From Alkalihalobacterium sp048323755 (lineage in GTDB: Bacteria > Bacillota > Bacilli > Bacillales > Bacillaceae_F): a DNA stretch of 58,780 nucleotides. The stretch covers positions 1 through 58,780 of the forward strand of contig NZ_JBLWFS010000025.1 in NCBI RefSeq assembly GCF_048323755.1, written 5' to 3'. The translations under genes were made by a program, and so were the position numbers. Shown in pieces: positions 1 to 7,618 of this stretch. Under the pieces are notes generated by a model that had not been told where the DNA came from, did no database searches, and saw nothing but the letters and a program-made list of their open reading frames with translations. Each line of letters starts with the position of its first letter. The first letter of the stretch is position 1.

Positions 1-1
1 C

Positions 2-76
2 GGTTTAGTTGACGGGATCAATGCCCCACGAGCAGTTACGTTCTACCCTGGCTACTGTTATAATAAGACCATATAA
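2..76 (+). CDS. 3' end of an unidentified gene (partial)
   Basis: The window opens inside an open frame that reads 24 residues (GLVDGINAPRAVTFYPGYC then YNKTI) to a TAA. The composition is protein-like, but there is too little to place in a family. A hairpin follows four bases later, consistent with a gene end. The frame could also be chance, because only 24 codons are visible. Confidence 0.35.
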   Translation, partial: GLVDGINAPRAVTFYPGYCYNKTI

Positions 77-79
77 AAA

Positions 80-117
80 AAGGTCAACCAGAAATATTTT
101 CTTATCTGGCTAACCTT
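80..117. terminator. Hairpin downstream of the partial gene
   Basis: AAGGTCAACCAGA pairs with TCTGGCTAACCTT (one mismatch, one G-T) around an AT-rich loop. The run of seven A lies on the left, so the U-tract is on the minus strand; it would terminate leftward transcripts best. Confidence 0.5.
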
Positions 118-121
118 ATAA

Positions 122-145
122 TACGAACGAAGCAGGTTTGTTTAA
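122..145. repeat. Short interspersed motif, copy A
   Basis: AACGAAGCAGGTTTGTTTAA matches the core of the perfect-armed copy at 7547-7579 (TAACGAAGCAGGTTTCTTGAA). It is one of about ten related short motifs between the small orphan genes of the first 10 kb. Confidence 0.45.
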
Positions 146-229
146 AAAATAATTACCAATTATTAACCAAAGTATTATTGTTACATGATAAGGTATAAGA
201 GATAAATTTATTTCTTAGGGGGAATAGAG

Positions 230-673
230 ATGAAAAATCTATTTATAACTTCAATATCTATAATGATTATGATACTAGCTGGATGTTCGAATGAAGAAGT
301 GACTAATTATGAGTACACGTTTATTGGTGAAGGTGAGTTTTGGGAGGCTGAATATATTTACGAGGGGGCGGAAATATGGGGTGAAGAAGAAGGAGTAACC
401 ACATATTCTAATGAAGCCAATTATGAATTTAGAATAACTTACAAAGGGTCAGTTGAAGATATCCAATCAATAGAAAATCTAGAGTTTTCTTATGATGCAA
501 GGGCTAAAGGAGGTAGTAGGAGTAGGGAGTTTGATGAACCCCCTAATGACATTACGTTTTCAACGAGTGGTTCTAGCACTGGGGCAAAAGTACAAGAGGA
601 AGAGGTTATCAAAGTTAATGTAAAATGGGATGATTTTGAAGAGTCATTTGAATTGATAAACCGAGAGAAATGA
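230..673 (+). CDS. Orphan lipoprotein
   Basis: A 147-residue protein with a type II signal peptide: charged MKNLF start, hydrophobic stretch to about residue 18, and lipobox LAGC with Cys19 as the predicted lipid anchor. The mature part is acidic, rich in Glu, Tyr and Ser, with no enzyme motif, and looks beta-rich. An RBS (GGGGGA) lies 7 bases before the ATG. It stands alone: the next gene is convergent. By signal it is anchored on the outer face of the membrane. I do not recognise the family, so the function is unknown. Confidence 0.75.
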   Translation: MKNLFITSISIMIMILAGCSNEEVTNYEYTFIGEGEFWEAEYIYEGAEIWGEEEGVTTYSNEANYEFRITYKGSVEDIQSIENLEFSYDARAKGGSRSREFDEPPNDITFSTSGSSTGAKVQEEEVIKVNVKWDDFEESFELINREK

Positions 674-686
674 TTAAAAAAATCTT

Positions 687-717
687 TATTTCAATTAACG
701 GAGGCGATAGTTAAATT
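687..717. repeat. Short interspersed motif, copy B
   Basis: TTCAATTAACGGAGGCGAT continuing AGTTAAATT has partly complementary ends (TTCAATTAAC / GTTAAATT). It lies just after the lipoprotein gene, as other copies lie just after other small genes. Confidence 0.5.
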
Positions 718-718
718 A

Positions 719-747
719 TGGGCTGTAATAGATGCAGACGTTTTTTA
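719..747 (+). terminator. Terminator-like repeat, degenerate copy
   Basis: GGGCTGTAATAGATGCAG followed by ACG and six T is nearly the same as the terminator at 3610-3638, but the lower stem is damaged. It may end the lipoprotein transcript. Confidence 0.4.
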
Positions 748-897
748 GCCAATAGATTGTAAATGAGGTTTAAATAAAGAAGTAGATTAGTTAAAATTTC
801 TTCTCATCATAAAAATATGATTGCTTGTACGAAGAAATGCAAACTCTCATATAATCAAGGTGTAATGAAAGAGTCATTTTGTTTGGCCTCAGAGGAA

Positions 898-922
898 AAC
901 AGCACTAGATTTTAGTGCTGTT
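898..922 (-). terminator. Terminator of the 944-2584 gene
   Basis: AACAGCACTA and TAGTGCTGTT form a perfect 10-bp stem with a 5-base loop. On the minus strand it is followed by TTTTCC. It sits 21 bases past the stop codon of the minus-strand gene. Confidence 0.75.
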
Positions 923-943
923 AGATAAGAAGAATTACCATTT

Positions 944-2584
944 CTAATATTGGATGTCTATTATATCCCTATAGTTGTTTCTCTTTTTTGTAAATAAGAT
1001 TGCACGCCCCCAGATAAAGTCAAAAGGAGCTGAAGCCACTTTGGTTTTTTGATTGACATAACTTCTTATGACTACAAAAGCATCTTGATTGTTGTCAATA
1101 CCATATGCAGATCCTAGAGGGTTGCCAGTACTATAAGGAATAATAATTTCATTGCCTTCTGTGGTACTTCTTGCCATTTTGGCTACATAATAGAACTTAT
1201 CATTTTTAAACCATTCAGGAAAATATTCATCGGCAGGATACTGAAATTCATTTGTAAACGCGGTTCCTGCAACGCCATTCCAGAGATCATCTCCGTATAA
1301 ACCAAGGTTGAGATATGTTGCAAATCCCGTTTGAGTGTTGTTGACACCATATATAATCACAAAATCATCATCGGTAGCTAATTGAAAGGTTTCCGTTTTA
1401 ACATAGATTGTATCTCTGTTATCAAGCCAAACATTGACATCCTGTAATATCCCCTCATAGGCATCAGGTATAGCGAGATTAAAATCCAAATCCACAATAT
1501 CATATTCCGGGTGTCCGTATTTACTAATAATTTGATTTCTCAGGTAATCCAGTGTCTCTCTTGCTTTTGGGACAATTTGAAATTCAGTCGTACCTGTCTC
1601 TCTTATTTTAAGTGATGGTATAGGCCAAGGTTTTGTAGTAGGATAGGGGATTTTGGGGGTAATACGCAACACCGTAAAATACTCATCAAGATTGGAAATG
1701 TAATCCCAGCCAATATCCGGATTTTGAAAAATGGCAGCTCTCGTGAGAAACTGAAAGTGATCTTTGCCCCTTTCTAGTCCCATTCTGACTAGGTCCATAG
1801 GGATAATATCATCGTTCATGATACCCGTGTTAAAGCCTGATGCAACAAGAGCATTACGCATTTGCTCATTAATTCCTTGGTCTGCAGTGGTAATGATAAT
1901 TGTAGAACTGTCAAAGGGATTTCCGGGGCTTCCATAAGGTGTACGATCAGTCCAGATAAAGTTGTTACTTATTTGATCCCCCAGGCTGGCACCGATAAAG
2001 TGATAAAAACCAATACGTTGATCCCCTGTTGTAACTGTATCACTGTAGTCCTTTTTAGGTTTATTTTCAACAAATCCCAGATAACTTCTAAAACTAAAAT
2101 AAACTGACGGTGGCGGTGTCTTTCCAATTAAAACAATTGCCTCGTCAGGACGCAGCTTATAGTACACCCCCGTCATTGCATAATCAATATTGGGTGGGTA
2201 ATTATTTGGGTCGTCAGGATTATAGCCACTTGGTGGTCGCTGCCCAGGTGATGGTTCCTGATTTGGTGCAGGGGGAAGGAGATAGGTTGCATAGGGTGCT
2301 CCTACAATATTCCCGAAAGCCGAGTCAACTTTACCTTCACTGGCCAGCTTTAATATATCAATATATCTTAAGTTTCCTTTCTGTACAATAAAACCTCGTT
2401 CTTCTAAGTTTGAGATAAAATTACTTATGCCGTCTTGTTCATTAAAGTAAGGAGTATAGATTGGTGTGTTGCCCCAGTGAGGAGATGGGTATGTTTTGTA
2501 AGTAGTATTATGCATATTAGGTGGGTGATACATGGTTGGGGTAATGCTGTAAGGATAGTAGCAGGGATTATACATATTATACAT
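944..2584 (-). CDS. Large orphan protein with Tyr/Pro-rich N-terminus
   Basis: A 546-547-residue protein of unknown function. The first 45 residues are rich in Tyr, Asn and Pro (MYNMYNPCYYPYS), as in some spore-coat proteins; residues about 105-135 form a Pro/Gly/Asn-rich linker; the rest is a globular alpha/beta protein without membrane segments or a signal peptide. The start at 2584 is preferred over in-frame ATGs at 2593 and 2602, because AAAGGA lies 9 bases before it and overlaps the upstream ATGs. It has its own terminator at 898-922 and about 480 bases of gene-free DNA upstream. Spore-surface location is an inference from composition only. Confidence 0.75.
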   Translation of the reverse strand: MYNMYNPCYYPYSITPTMYHPPNMHNTTYKTYPSPHWGNTPIYTPYFNEQDGISNFISNLEERGFIVQKGNLRYIDILKLASEGKVDSAFGNIVGAPYATYLLPPAPNQEPSPGQRPPSGYNPDDPNNYPPNIDYAMTGVYYKLRPDEAIVLIGKTPPPSVYFSFRSYLGFVENKPKKDYSDTVTTGDQRIGFYHFIGASLGDQISNNFIWTDRTPYGSPGNPFDSSTIIITTADQGINEQMRNALVASGFNTGIMNDDIIPMDLVRMGLERGKDHFQFLTRAAIFQNPDIGWDYISNLDEYFTVLRITPKIPYPTTKPWPIPSLKIRETGTTEFQIVPKARETLDYLRNQIISKYGHPEYDIVDLDFNLAIPDAYEGILQDVNVWLDNRDTIYVKTETFQLATDDDFVIIYGVNNTQTGFATYLNLGLYGDDLWNGVAGTAFTNEFQYPADEYFPEWFKNDKFYYVAKMARSTTEGNEIIIPYSTGNPLGSAYGIDNNQDAFVVIRSYVNQKTKVASAPFDFIWGRAILFTKKRNNYRDIIDIQY

Positions 2585-3081
2585 TCGGCTCATTCCTTTC
2601 ATAAGACTTTATAATATAAAGTAAGTTATGGTTAGGAAGGGTAACTCAAAACTACTGATTATAAGGATGTGGGATGAAAGGGAATTTTGAGATGAAATAG
2701 ATGCTTAGATTTAACACTAAAAACTGATACGTAACTTTAAAATTAGCGACTAATACTTTCCTGCCCTACTCCTTTGAGTCTTAACAATAGTTTAATATTA
2801 TGTTAATCCCACCTCATTCGTTTTTGTGTTATTCCGCTTTATTTTATTCCTTCAAATATTTGTACTATAACTATTTTATTTATGATTCACGGTAAGACGG
2901 AATTCGAGGGTATTTCTTCTTCGGGTTATACCCATTATTAAAGTGGTTGATGATGGGTGGCAGAACCTTCAACAAATGTGAACTATTATACTTAAACAAA
3001 CGAAGAGCAATAGTTTAATAAAAAGGGAAATTGTGTTTTTTATAGAATTAAGTAAAAAACACAATGAGCGGGGGAATTTTA
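2585..3081. other. Gene-free stretch with one short motif copy
   Basis: About 500 bases between divergent genes. I see no supportable coding frame. A copy of the short interspersed motif lies at 2989-3020. Promoters for both flanking genes must be here, but none is close enough to consensus to call. Confidence 0.5.
2989..3020. repeat. Short interspersed motif, copy C
   Basis: CTTAAACAAACGAAGAGCAA then TAGTTTAATAA keeps the order of complementary ends around an AACGAAG-GC core seen in the other copies, with several substitutions. Confidence 0.4.
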
Positions 3082-3480
3082 ATGAACCTAACAATTATTA
3101 AGAGTGTTAGAACTAATAATTTTAACGATAACGCTATTATGCAAAAGATTACAGAAATGTGGAAAGAGGCATCAAGTATTTTGAAGCATCATGATGAAGT
3201 TAAATATGGTCTGTATTATGATTACGAGAGTGATTATAAAGGCGATTATACATTAAGTGTAGCCATTGAAAGTAGTGATAACGAACCCACAATTAAAATT
3301 TCGAACAAAAGTAAATATGAAATTTTTGAGGTGGATACATCAGATGAATTTGGGATACTTAACGTTTGGAAGGAGATATGGAGACGTGAAGAGGAAGGAG
3401 ATTTGGTGAGAGCTTATTCAACAGATTTTGAAAAATACTATCCCAATGGTCAAATTGAGATTCACATAGCAATTAAATAG
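3082..3480 (+). CDS. GyrI-like small-molecule-binding domain protein
   Basis: A 132-residue single-domain protein. The second half (YEIFEVDTSDEFGILNVWKE, then EEEGDLVRAYSTDFEKYYP and IEIHIAIK) matches the pattern of AraC effector-binding/GyrI-like domains such as Cass2-type proteins, which bind cationic or aromatic ligands in a pocket closed by conserved Glu and Trp. It has no DNA-binding domain, so it is a stand-alone binder or gyrase-inhibitor-like protein. The start at 3082 is chosen because GGGGGA lies 7 bases before it; an ATG at 3064 overlaps that RBS. The ligand is unknown. No partner gene adjoins it. Confidence 0.7.
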   Translation: MNLTIIKSVRTNNFNDNAIMQKITEMWKEASSILKHHDEVKYGLYYDYESDYKGDYTLSVAIESSDNEPTIKISNKSKYEIFEVDTSDEFGILNVWKEIWRREEEGDLVRAYSTDFEKYYPNGQIEIHIAIK

Positions 3481-3609
3481 TTTACATCGCTCATTAAGTT
3501 CCTTCAAAAAGATAGATATCTCTCTCGAATAATAGCATGTGTAGGGGCTAAATACGTTGATATATTGAATTAATATTCTTACACTAACAAGTGCGATCGT
3601 AAAAAATTA

Positions 3610-3638
3610 CGGGCTGTAATAGATGCAGCTCGTTTTTT
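3610..3638 (+). terminator. Rho-independent terminator
   Basis: CGGGCTG pairs with CAGCTCG (one G-T) around TAATAGATG and is followed by six T. A second, degenerate copy lies at 719-747. Confidence 0.65.
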
Positions 3639-3692
3639 ATGCCTCTGTACTGGAAAATGATGTTAAAATAAAGATGCAGTATTGTAAATTAA

Positions 3693-3930
3693 ATACAGGA
3701 TGTAGTTAACTATTTAATTGAAAACGAAGAAGTACATCCAGATGAAATTATAGCTACTCACGTATATAAAAAAGGATTTCCACAATTAGGTGTTTATTAT
3801 TCCAATGATCAAGATCATATTTACTTTTATTTTAAAGATCAAGTGAGTAATGAAATATCATTTTGGGAGAAAAGAAAGATCGATACAGTCGTTGATCATT
3901 GGGTTGTTCCTTATTTAGAATATGAATACT
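3693..3930 (+). pseudogene. Gene remnant cut by the tnpB element
   Basis: The frame starting after a TAA at 3690 reads VVNYLIENEEVHPDEIIATH, then a Lys/Phe/Tyr-rich stretch ending HWVVPYLEYEY, where it runs into the right end of the tnpB element at about 3928 and goes on through the element to a TGA at 4014. There is no start codon or RBS, so the 5' end is also lost. The protein family is not recognised. The matching 3' part is not obvious on the far side of the element (after about 5625), so insertion was probably accompanied by loss. Confidence 0.55.
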
Positions 3931-4079
3931 CCCACCACTTAATTTCTACGAAATTTGAAGTGGGGGTTTCTGAGGTATCGACTTTGGAAATGACGATTAA
4001 CCATCAGTGGAGTTGACACATTGGTGTGCTAAAAACACCCAACCCCGCTATCCCATTGGTCTTGCCTTTGGGATTACTT
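3928..4079 (-). ncRNA. Putative TnpB guide RNA (omega/reRNA) region
   Basis: The DNA between the tnpB stop and the right end contains the terminal hairpin 3931-3964 and other short stems, in the place where TnpB guide RNAs are encoded in this family. The guide would be read from the flanking DNA just beyond 3928 (minus-strand direction), i.e. from the broken gene. This is known family behaviour; expression here is inferred. Confidence 0.5.
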
Positions 4080-5537
4080 TTATTTGATTAGGAATGATGT
4101 CGGTTGCAGTAAGCATTTATAGTCTGAAAAAGGTTCTTCAAATGCATGTTTGAATACCTTCCTCATGATGTTGGCTGCTCCGTTTACATCTGCATTGATA
4201 AGAATTCCGTTCTTCGAACGGTAAAGACCACGACTAATACGCTTGCCAGAAAATGATTTTTTCGAATTGCTTTCACCATAAACGGGAATATCATCGTTAT
4301 CTAGGAAACTCACTTTTGAAGTATAAGACTCTTCAGTAACATGGACTTTGATTCCATGTCTCTCTGCCTTGTATTTAATCATCTGGATTAAAAGGCTGTG
4401 CGGAATGGTTGTGAATGCTTGGTTATTTTTTTTGCCCATATTGGAGCATTGCTTCCATTCTTTGTTGTGACCGATAATGATGGTATCAATATCATCTTCT
4501 AAAACGATTTTCTCAATATGATGACTGGCTTTATGAAACAAGTCTTTGATTTGGTTAAAACGCTTATGGTTAATTCTTTCTAAACGCTTGGAGGTAAACG
4601 AACCCTCTTTTTCATTTTTTCCATGACGAAGAATACCCGTGAAATGGGCTTTCAGTTGATTATACCGTTGATTGACAGATTTAATATTTTTGCCCTTCAC
4701 TAATACAGTTTTACCTGTGTTTGTGACGATGGTTGCAAGATTATCATTTCCTAAGTCAATCGACATATAACGTTTCTTGGAAACTTTCATTTCTTGTTTC
4801 AAAGGAACACTAAAAATTAACTCAACAACATAATGTCCGTACCTTGGGTTCACACGAACTTGTTTGAGTTTACCTTCGGAATAACCCAACTTTCCGATAT
4901 TCAAACGGTCTTTTGTTTTGGGAAACTTCAAGTACTTATTATCTTTAATCACACAATCTTGATTGGAAAAAGAGACTTCTTTTTCTTTAGCACGACTATA
5001 TCCTGGGATTTTGGGTCTTGCCTTGAACTTATTTGGATTGGATTTGTATTCTCGTAAACTACCATAAAACGATTTCCAGTTCTGGAATACTGTTTTCATT
5101 ATTCCTTGACTTGATTGAGCAGGGAGAGAGCGATAGTCGTTTTGTGCTAAAACCTTAAACAAAGCATCCAAAAAGTTGTAATTTACGTAAGGTTTCTTTT
5201 TTGACGGCAACTCAAATAAATTACATTGGATGTCTTTTTGTGTATCTTTCTCTTTCTGCATTTCTTTTTTCATTTTTTTAAAACAAGAAATGGTCTGAAC
5301 TTCGTTCATTTTATCTATGTTTTGATACAACATTTCTAAAACTTCTTTTTGGAGGGGTTGTAGCTCTTTGCTTGAATAAAGACCCGTGTAAATTTGGCGA
5401 ATAAAAAAATTAGTCGTATTATGCATATTTTTTGCGTTTCGACACATCTCTTGAAAGTAAGAATGCATACGATGTCCCTTTTTCACCCAAACTTGGATTG
5501 TTTTGTAGTTTTCCATTTCAATATCACTTCCAAACAT
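4080..5537 (-). CDS. tnpB: TnpB-family RNA-guided nuclease
   Basis: A 485-residue TnpB. N-terminal helical/OTB region (1-250), then the RuvC fold: catalytic Asp261 in MSIDLGND, Glu402 in TEESYTSK, and Asp450 in LINADVNGAANI. GHNKEWKQ (356-363) is the usual motif of this clade. The CxxC zinc-ribbon cysteines found in most TnpBs are replaced by a loop (VSFLDNDDIPVYGE), as in a known subgroup. All three acidic residues are present, so the protein may be active. It is known in this family to cut DNA using RNA from the element's right end. Start chosen at 5537 (AGGA before ATG); an in-frame ATG 7 codons in is an alternative. Confidence 0.9.
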   Translation of the reverse strand: MFGSDIEMENYKTIQVWVKKGHRMHSYFQEMCRNAKNMHNTTNFFIRQIYTGLYSSKELQPLQKEVLEMLYQNIDKMNEVQTISCFKKMKKEMQKEKDTQKDIQCNLFELPSKKKPYVNYNFLDALFKVLAQNDYRSLPAQSSQGIMKTVFQNWKSFYGSLREYKSNPNKFKARPKIPGYSRAKEKEVSFSNQDCVIKDNKYLKFPKTKDRLNIGKLGYSEGKLKQVRVNPRYGHYVVELIFSVPLKQEMKVSKKRYMSIDLGNDNLATIVTNTGKTVLVKGKNIKSVNQRYNQLKAHFTGILRHGKNEKEGSFTSKRLERINHKRFNQIKDLFHKASHHIEKIVLEDDIDTIIIGHNKEWKQCSNMGKKNNQAFTTIPHSLLIQMIKYKAERHGIKVHVTEESYTSKVSFLDNDDIPVYGESNSKKSFSGKRISRGLYRSKNGILINADVNGAANIMRKVFKHAFEEPFSDYKCLLQPTSFLIK

Positions 5538-5650
5538 ATGTTCCTAAATTTATTTTACCAAAAAAGTTAAGAAATTCTAGAGATGACACTCAAAACCGCC
5601 AATTCACCTCCCACCTAAAATTCTAACAAATTTTTGAGGAAGGAGTCCTC

Positions 5651-5734
5651 TTGGCTGAAATGATAGAATATGAAAAGGTTAAATCCTCTATCAAGCTATT
5701 ATTATTAGTCTTAACAATCCTAATGATTTTATAA
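5651..5734 (+). CDS. Possible 27-residue membrane peptide
   Basis: A TTG start 5 bases after AAGGAG reads LAEMIEYEKVKSSIK followed by a 12-residue hydrophobic tail to TAA. It lies immediately past the tnpB left end. It could be a small membrane peptide or the cut end of an older gene. The good RBS is the only support. Confidence 0.35.
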   Translation: MAEMIEYEKVKSSIKLLLLVLTILMIL

Positions 5735-5791
5735 AATTAATGGTTGGATTATTAGCGAAATTTTAATACATAACAGAAAGCAGGAAACGAG

Positions 5792-5935
5792 TTGGAATTG
5801 TTAATTTTGGTACTACTATTTGCTGGTTTATTTGCAATATATGACGCAATAAGAAAAGTGAACAATAATATCCTCGAGCAGACCGAGGAACTAAAAAAGA
5901 TCCGTGAAGAATTAAAGGAGAACAATAAAAAGTAG
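5792..5935 (+). CDS. Small membrane-anchored coiled-coil protein
   Basis: 47 residues from a TTG start preceded by AGGAAACGAG: one membrane helix (residues 2-17, LLILVLLFAGLFAIY) then a charged heptad-patterned helix (VNNNILEQTEELKKIREELK). The N-out or N-in orientation is unclear. The same plan (one helix, then 20-25 residues of coiled coil) recurs at 8891, 13220 and 27305 in this window. No function is known to me. Confidence 0.6.
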   Translation: MELLILVLLFAGLFAIYDAIRKVNNNILEQTEELKKIREELKENNKK

Positions 5936-6023
5936 TGTGATTTCAATAACGCATACGATCGCTTAAATAAAGGTTAAGTCGTTTAATCTCAAAATATGAC
6001 AACTGTAAATTGGAGGTACGCTG

Positions 6024-6542
6024 GTGGAATTATGGGATGTGTATGATATAAATCGAAGCAAAACAGATCGTACTTGGGTTCGTGGTATCGAGCTTGCCCC
6101 TGGGGATTTTCATTTAGTTATTCATGTATGTATTTTTAACTCAAACGGGAAAATGCTCATACAACAAAGGCAGTCCTTCAAAGAAAGTTGGCCTAATCTG
6201 TGGGATCTCACTGCAGGAGGGAGTGCCACAGCTGGGGATACAAGTCAAACGGCTGCACAAAGAGAATTGTATGAAGAAATTGGCTTGAAATTAGATTTTC
6301 AGCATATACGACCTCATTTAACGATAAATTTTGAGAATGGATTTGATGACATTTATTTAATTCAAGAAGATGTGCAATTACATACGCTCACTTTACAGTA
6401 TGAAGAGGTTCAAAACGTGAAATGGGCAAGCAAGGAAGAAATTTTGACGATGATCAAAAAGAAAGAATTTCTTCCATATTACGAAAGTCTTATCCACTTA
6501 CTATTTGATTGCCGAAACAATCGTGGAACTATTCAAAGGTAA
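6024..6542 (+). CDS. Nudix hydrolase
   Basis: 172 residues from a GTG 7 bases after TGGAGG. The Nudix box runs from about residue 64 (GGSATAGDTSQTAAQRELYE then EIGL): Gly, x5, Asp, x7, REL, YEEIGL. The acidic residue normally Glu after Gly-x5 is Asp here, while the REUxEExGU core that binds Mg2+ is intact. The N-terminus (MELWDVYDINRSKTDRTWVRG) resembles the YfcD/isopentenyl-diphosphate-isomerase-like branch. Substrate unknown; a nucleoside-diphosphate-linked or diphosphorylated metabolite is expected from the family. It is a lone gene. Confidence 0.85.
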   Translation: MELWDVYDINRSKTDRTWVRGIELAPGDFHLVIHVCIFNSNGKMLIQQRQSFKESWPNLWDLTAGGSATAGDTSQTAAQRELYEEIGLKLDFQHIRPHLTINFENGFDDIYLIQEDVQLHTLTLQYEEVQNVKWASKEEILTMIKKKEFLPYYESLIHLLFDCRNNRGTIQR

Positions 6543-6782
6543 AAGAATTTAATAAACAAACTGAAGGAAATTCAGCCAGGAAATTATTGTTAGGAAGCTT
6601 TAGTTAGCGACTAATGCAGAGTGTTGGGTCTGAATTAATGCGTTAACGAGTTATTAATGTTTTACTGATATTTACAAAAGTAGCGCACATAATAAAGTAA
6701 TAAGGTTTACTCAGTAAAATAAGGTATAGTATATTTGTTGAATAGCTCCTGTTTAAAAGACAAGAAAAGTAGGTGAAACAAA

Positions 6783-6932
6783 GTGGGAAAATATCAATTG
6801 GATGCCAAAAGTAAGGTAGCTGTGAGAAAGTATCAAGAAAAACAGACGCCTGCGAAAGTTGATAAAAAGCAGCAACTCGAAAAATTACGTGCGGAGTATT
6901 TGAAAAAGAAGGAAAAACAAACAGATAACTAA
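6783..6932 (+). CDS. Small basic hydrophilic protein
   Basis: 49 residues from a GTG preceded by AGGTGAAACAAA: MGKYQLDAKSKVAVRKYQEK and a Lys/Glu/Gln-rich helical C-terminus. No signal or membrane segment; pI clearly basic. A good terminator follows 10 bases after the stop, which supports a real transcription unit. No family is recognised. Confidence 0.6.
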   Translation: MGKYQLDAKSKVAVRKYQEKQTPAKVDKKQQLEKLRAEYLKKKEKQTDN

Positions 6933-6942
6933 TTTGAATGAA

Positions 6943-6976
6943 AACATAGGAAGACTAAAATCTCCCTATGTTTTTC
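6943..6976 (+). terminator. Terminator of the 49-residue gene
   Basis: ACATAGG pairs with CCTATGT around 14 bases and is followed by TTTTCTT. Confidence 0.7.
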
Positions 6977-7076
6977 TTATTCAAAGTTTTTTTCAACTAT
7001 AAGCAATTTTATAACTTTACCTTTATCAATAATCGTTATGGCCTATGCGATCAATCGTATATTAAAAAGAAAAAGG

Positions 7077-7098
7077 TAATTCAACAAACGGTAAGCGT
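7077..7098. repeat. Short interspersed motif, copy D
   Basis: ATTCAACAAACGGTAAGCGT is close to the copy at 9207 (ATTCAACAAACGGGTAGTGA). Confidence 0.4.
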
Positions 7099-7226
7099 AT
7101 CAACAGGACTATATTCAATTTAATGAAAATAAAATCTATATTGCCAACTCAGCTGTGGAAAAATTTTGTGAAGAATTTGTTGAAATACATTACAGGTATG
7201 AAAATGGAAAATTAGTTAAACAATGA
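7095..7226 (+). pseudogene. C-terminal gene remnant
   Basis: An open frame without a start reads AYQQDYIQFNENKIYIANSA then VEKFCEEFVEIHYRYENGK to a TGA. The amino-acid pattern is protein-like but the 5' part is missing and a short-motif copy sits exactly at its upstream edge. The family is not recognised. Confidence 0.4.
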
Positions 7227-7297
7227 TTTGCTCATAATTACTATTTTTAAAAGATACAAAATGGATCTTAGCTATGAGGAAATAGAGGGGTTTTCAA

Positions 7298-7540
7298 ATG
7301 ATGAAAAAGATTAACATTTTGTCATTTATCTTATCAATAATTTGTATTTTATTATTTTTTATCGTTTCTTTTTCAGGTCCAATAGATTATTCCATAAATA
7401 ATATTTACATTGGGATTATCAGTGTTTTTAACTTTCGTTTTATTTTTTGGAAACTTGTTAAGCTAAAGGGTAGCGTTTCTGCAATAAGCAGAGACGCATT
7501 TTTTTTACAACGTAAAAGGAAATTAATGTTAAAATTATAA
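7298..7540 (+). CDS. Two-helix membrane protein, 3' end altered
   Basis: 80 residues with an RBS GAGGGG before ATG-ATG. Two hydrophobic segments (about residues 6-26 and 33-52). From residue 58 the frame runs through a clear terminator hairpin (7473-7507), so the last 20 residues (SAISRDAFFLQRKRKLMLKL) are unlikely to be native: a nonsense codon or frame was probably lost just before 7473. Function unknown. It may be a decaying member of the small membrane proteins around it. Confidence 0.45.
   Translation: MMKKINILSFILSIICILLFFIVSFSGPIDYSINNIYIGIISVFNFRFIFWKLVKLKGSVSAISRDAFFLQRKRKLMLKL
7473..7507 (+). terminator. Terminator inside the end of the 7298 reading frame
   Basis: GCGTTTCTGC pairs with GCAGAGACGC (10 bp, one G-T) followed by eight T after an A. 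The same stem arms occur in the terminator at 13461-13491. Confidence 0.75.
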
Positions 7541-7546
7541 CAATGG

Positions 7547-7579
7547 TTATTCAAGTAACGAAGCAGGTTTCTTGAATAA
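7547..7579. repeat. Short interspersed motif, copy E (perfect arms)
   Basis: TTATTCAAG and CTTGAATAA form a perfect 9-bp inverted repeat around TAACGAAGCAGGTTT. This is the best preserved copy of the short motif. Confidence 0.65.
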
Positions 7580-7618
7580 AGAGGATTGTTTACTATCATT
7601 TAAATAGGAGGTATCACA

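Larger units (their letters stand above)
3926..5625 (-). mobile_element. IS1341-type element (IS200/IS605 family, tnpB only)
   Basis: The element carries a single tnpB with no tnpA. Its right end (left side in this window) holds a strong hairpin at 3931-3964 (CCACTTAATTTC / GAAATTTGAAGTGG), preceded on the minus strand by GTCGATACCTCAGAAACCCC, the usual look of the 3' end of TnpB guide RNAs. The left end carries a related GGTGGGAGG motif near 5605-5615. Exact ends cannot be set from one copy, as these elements make no target duplication. Mobility would need TnpA supplied in trans. Confidence 0.7.
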
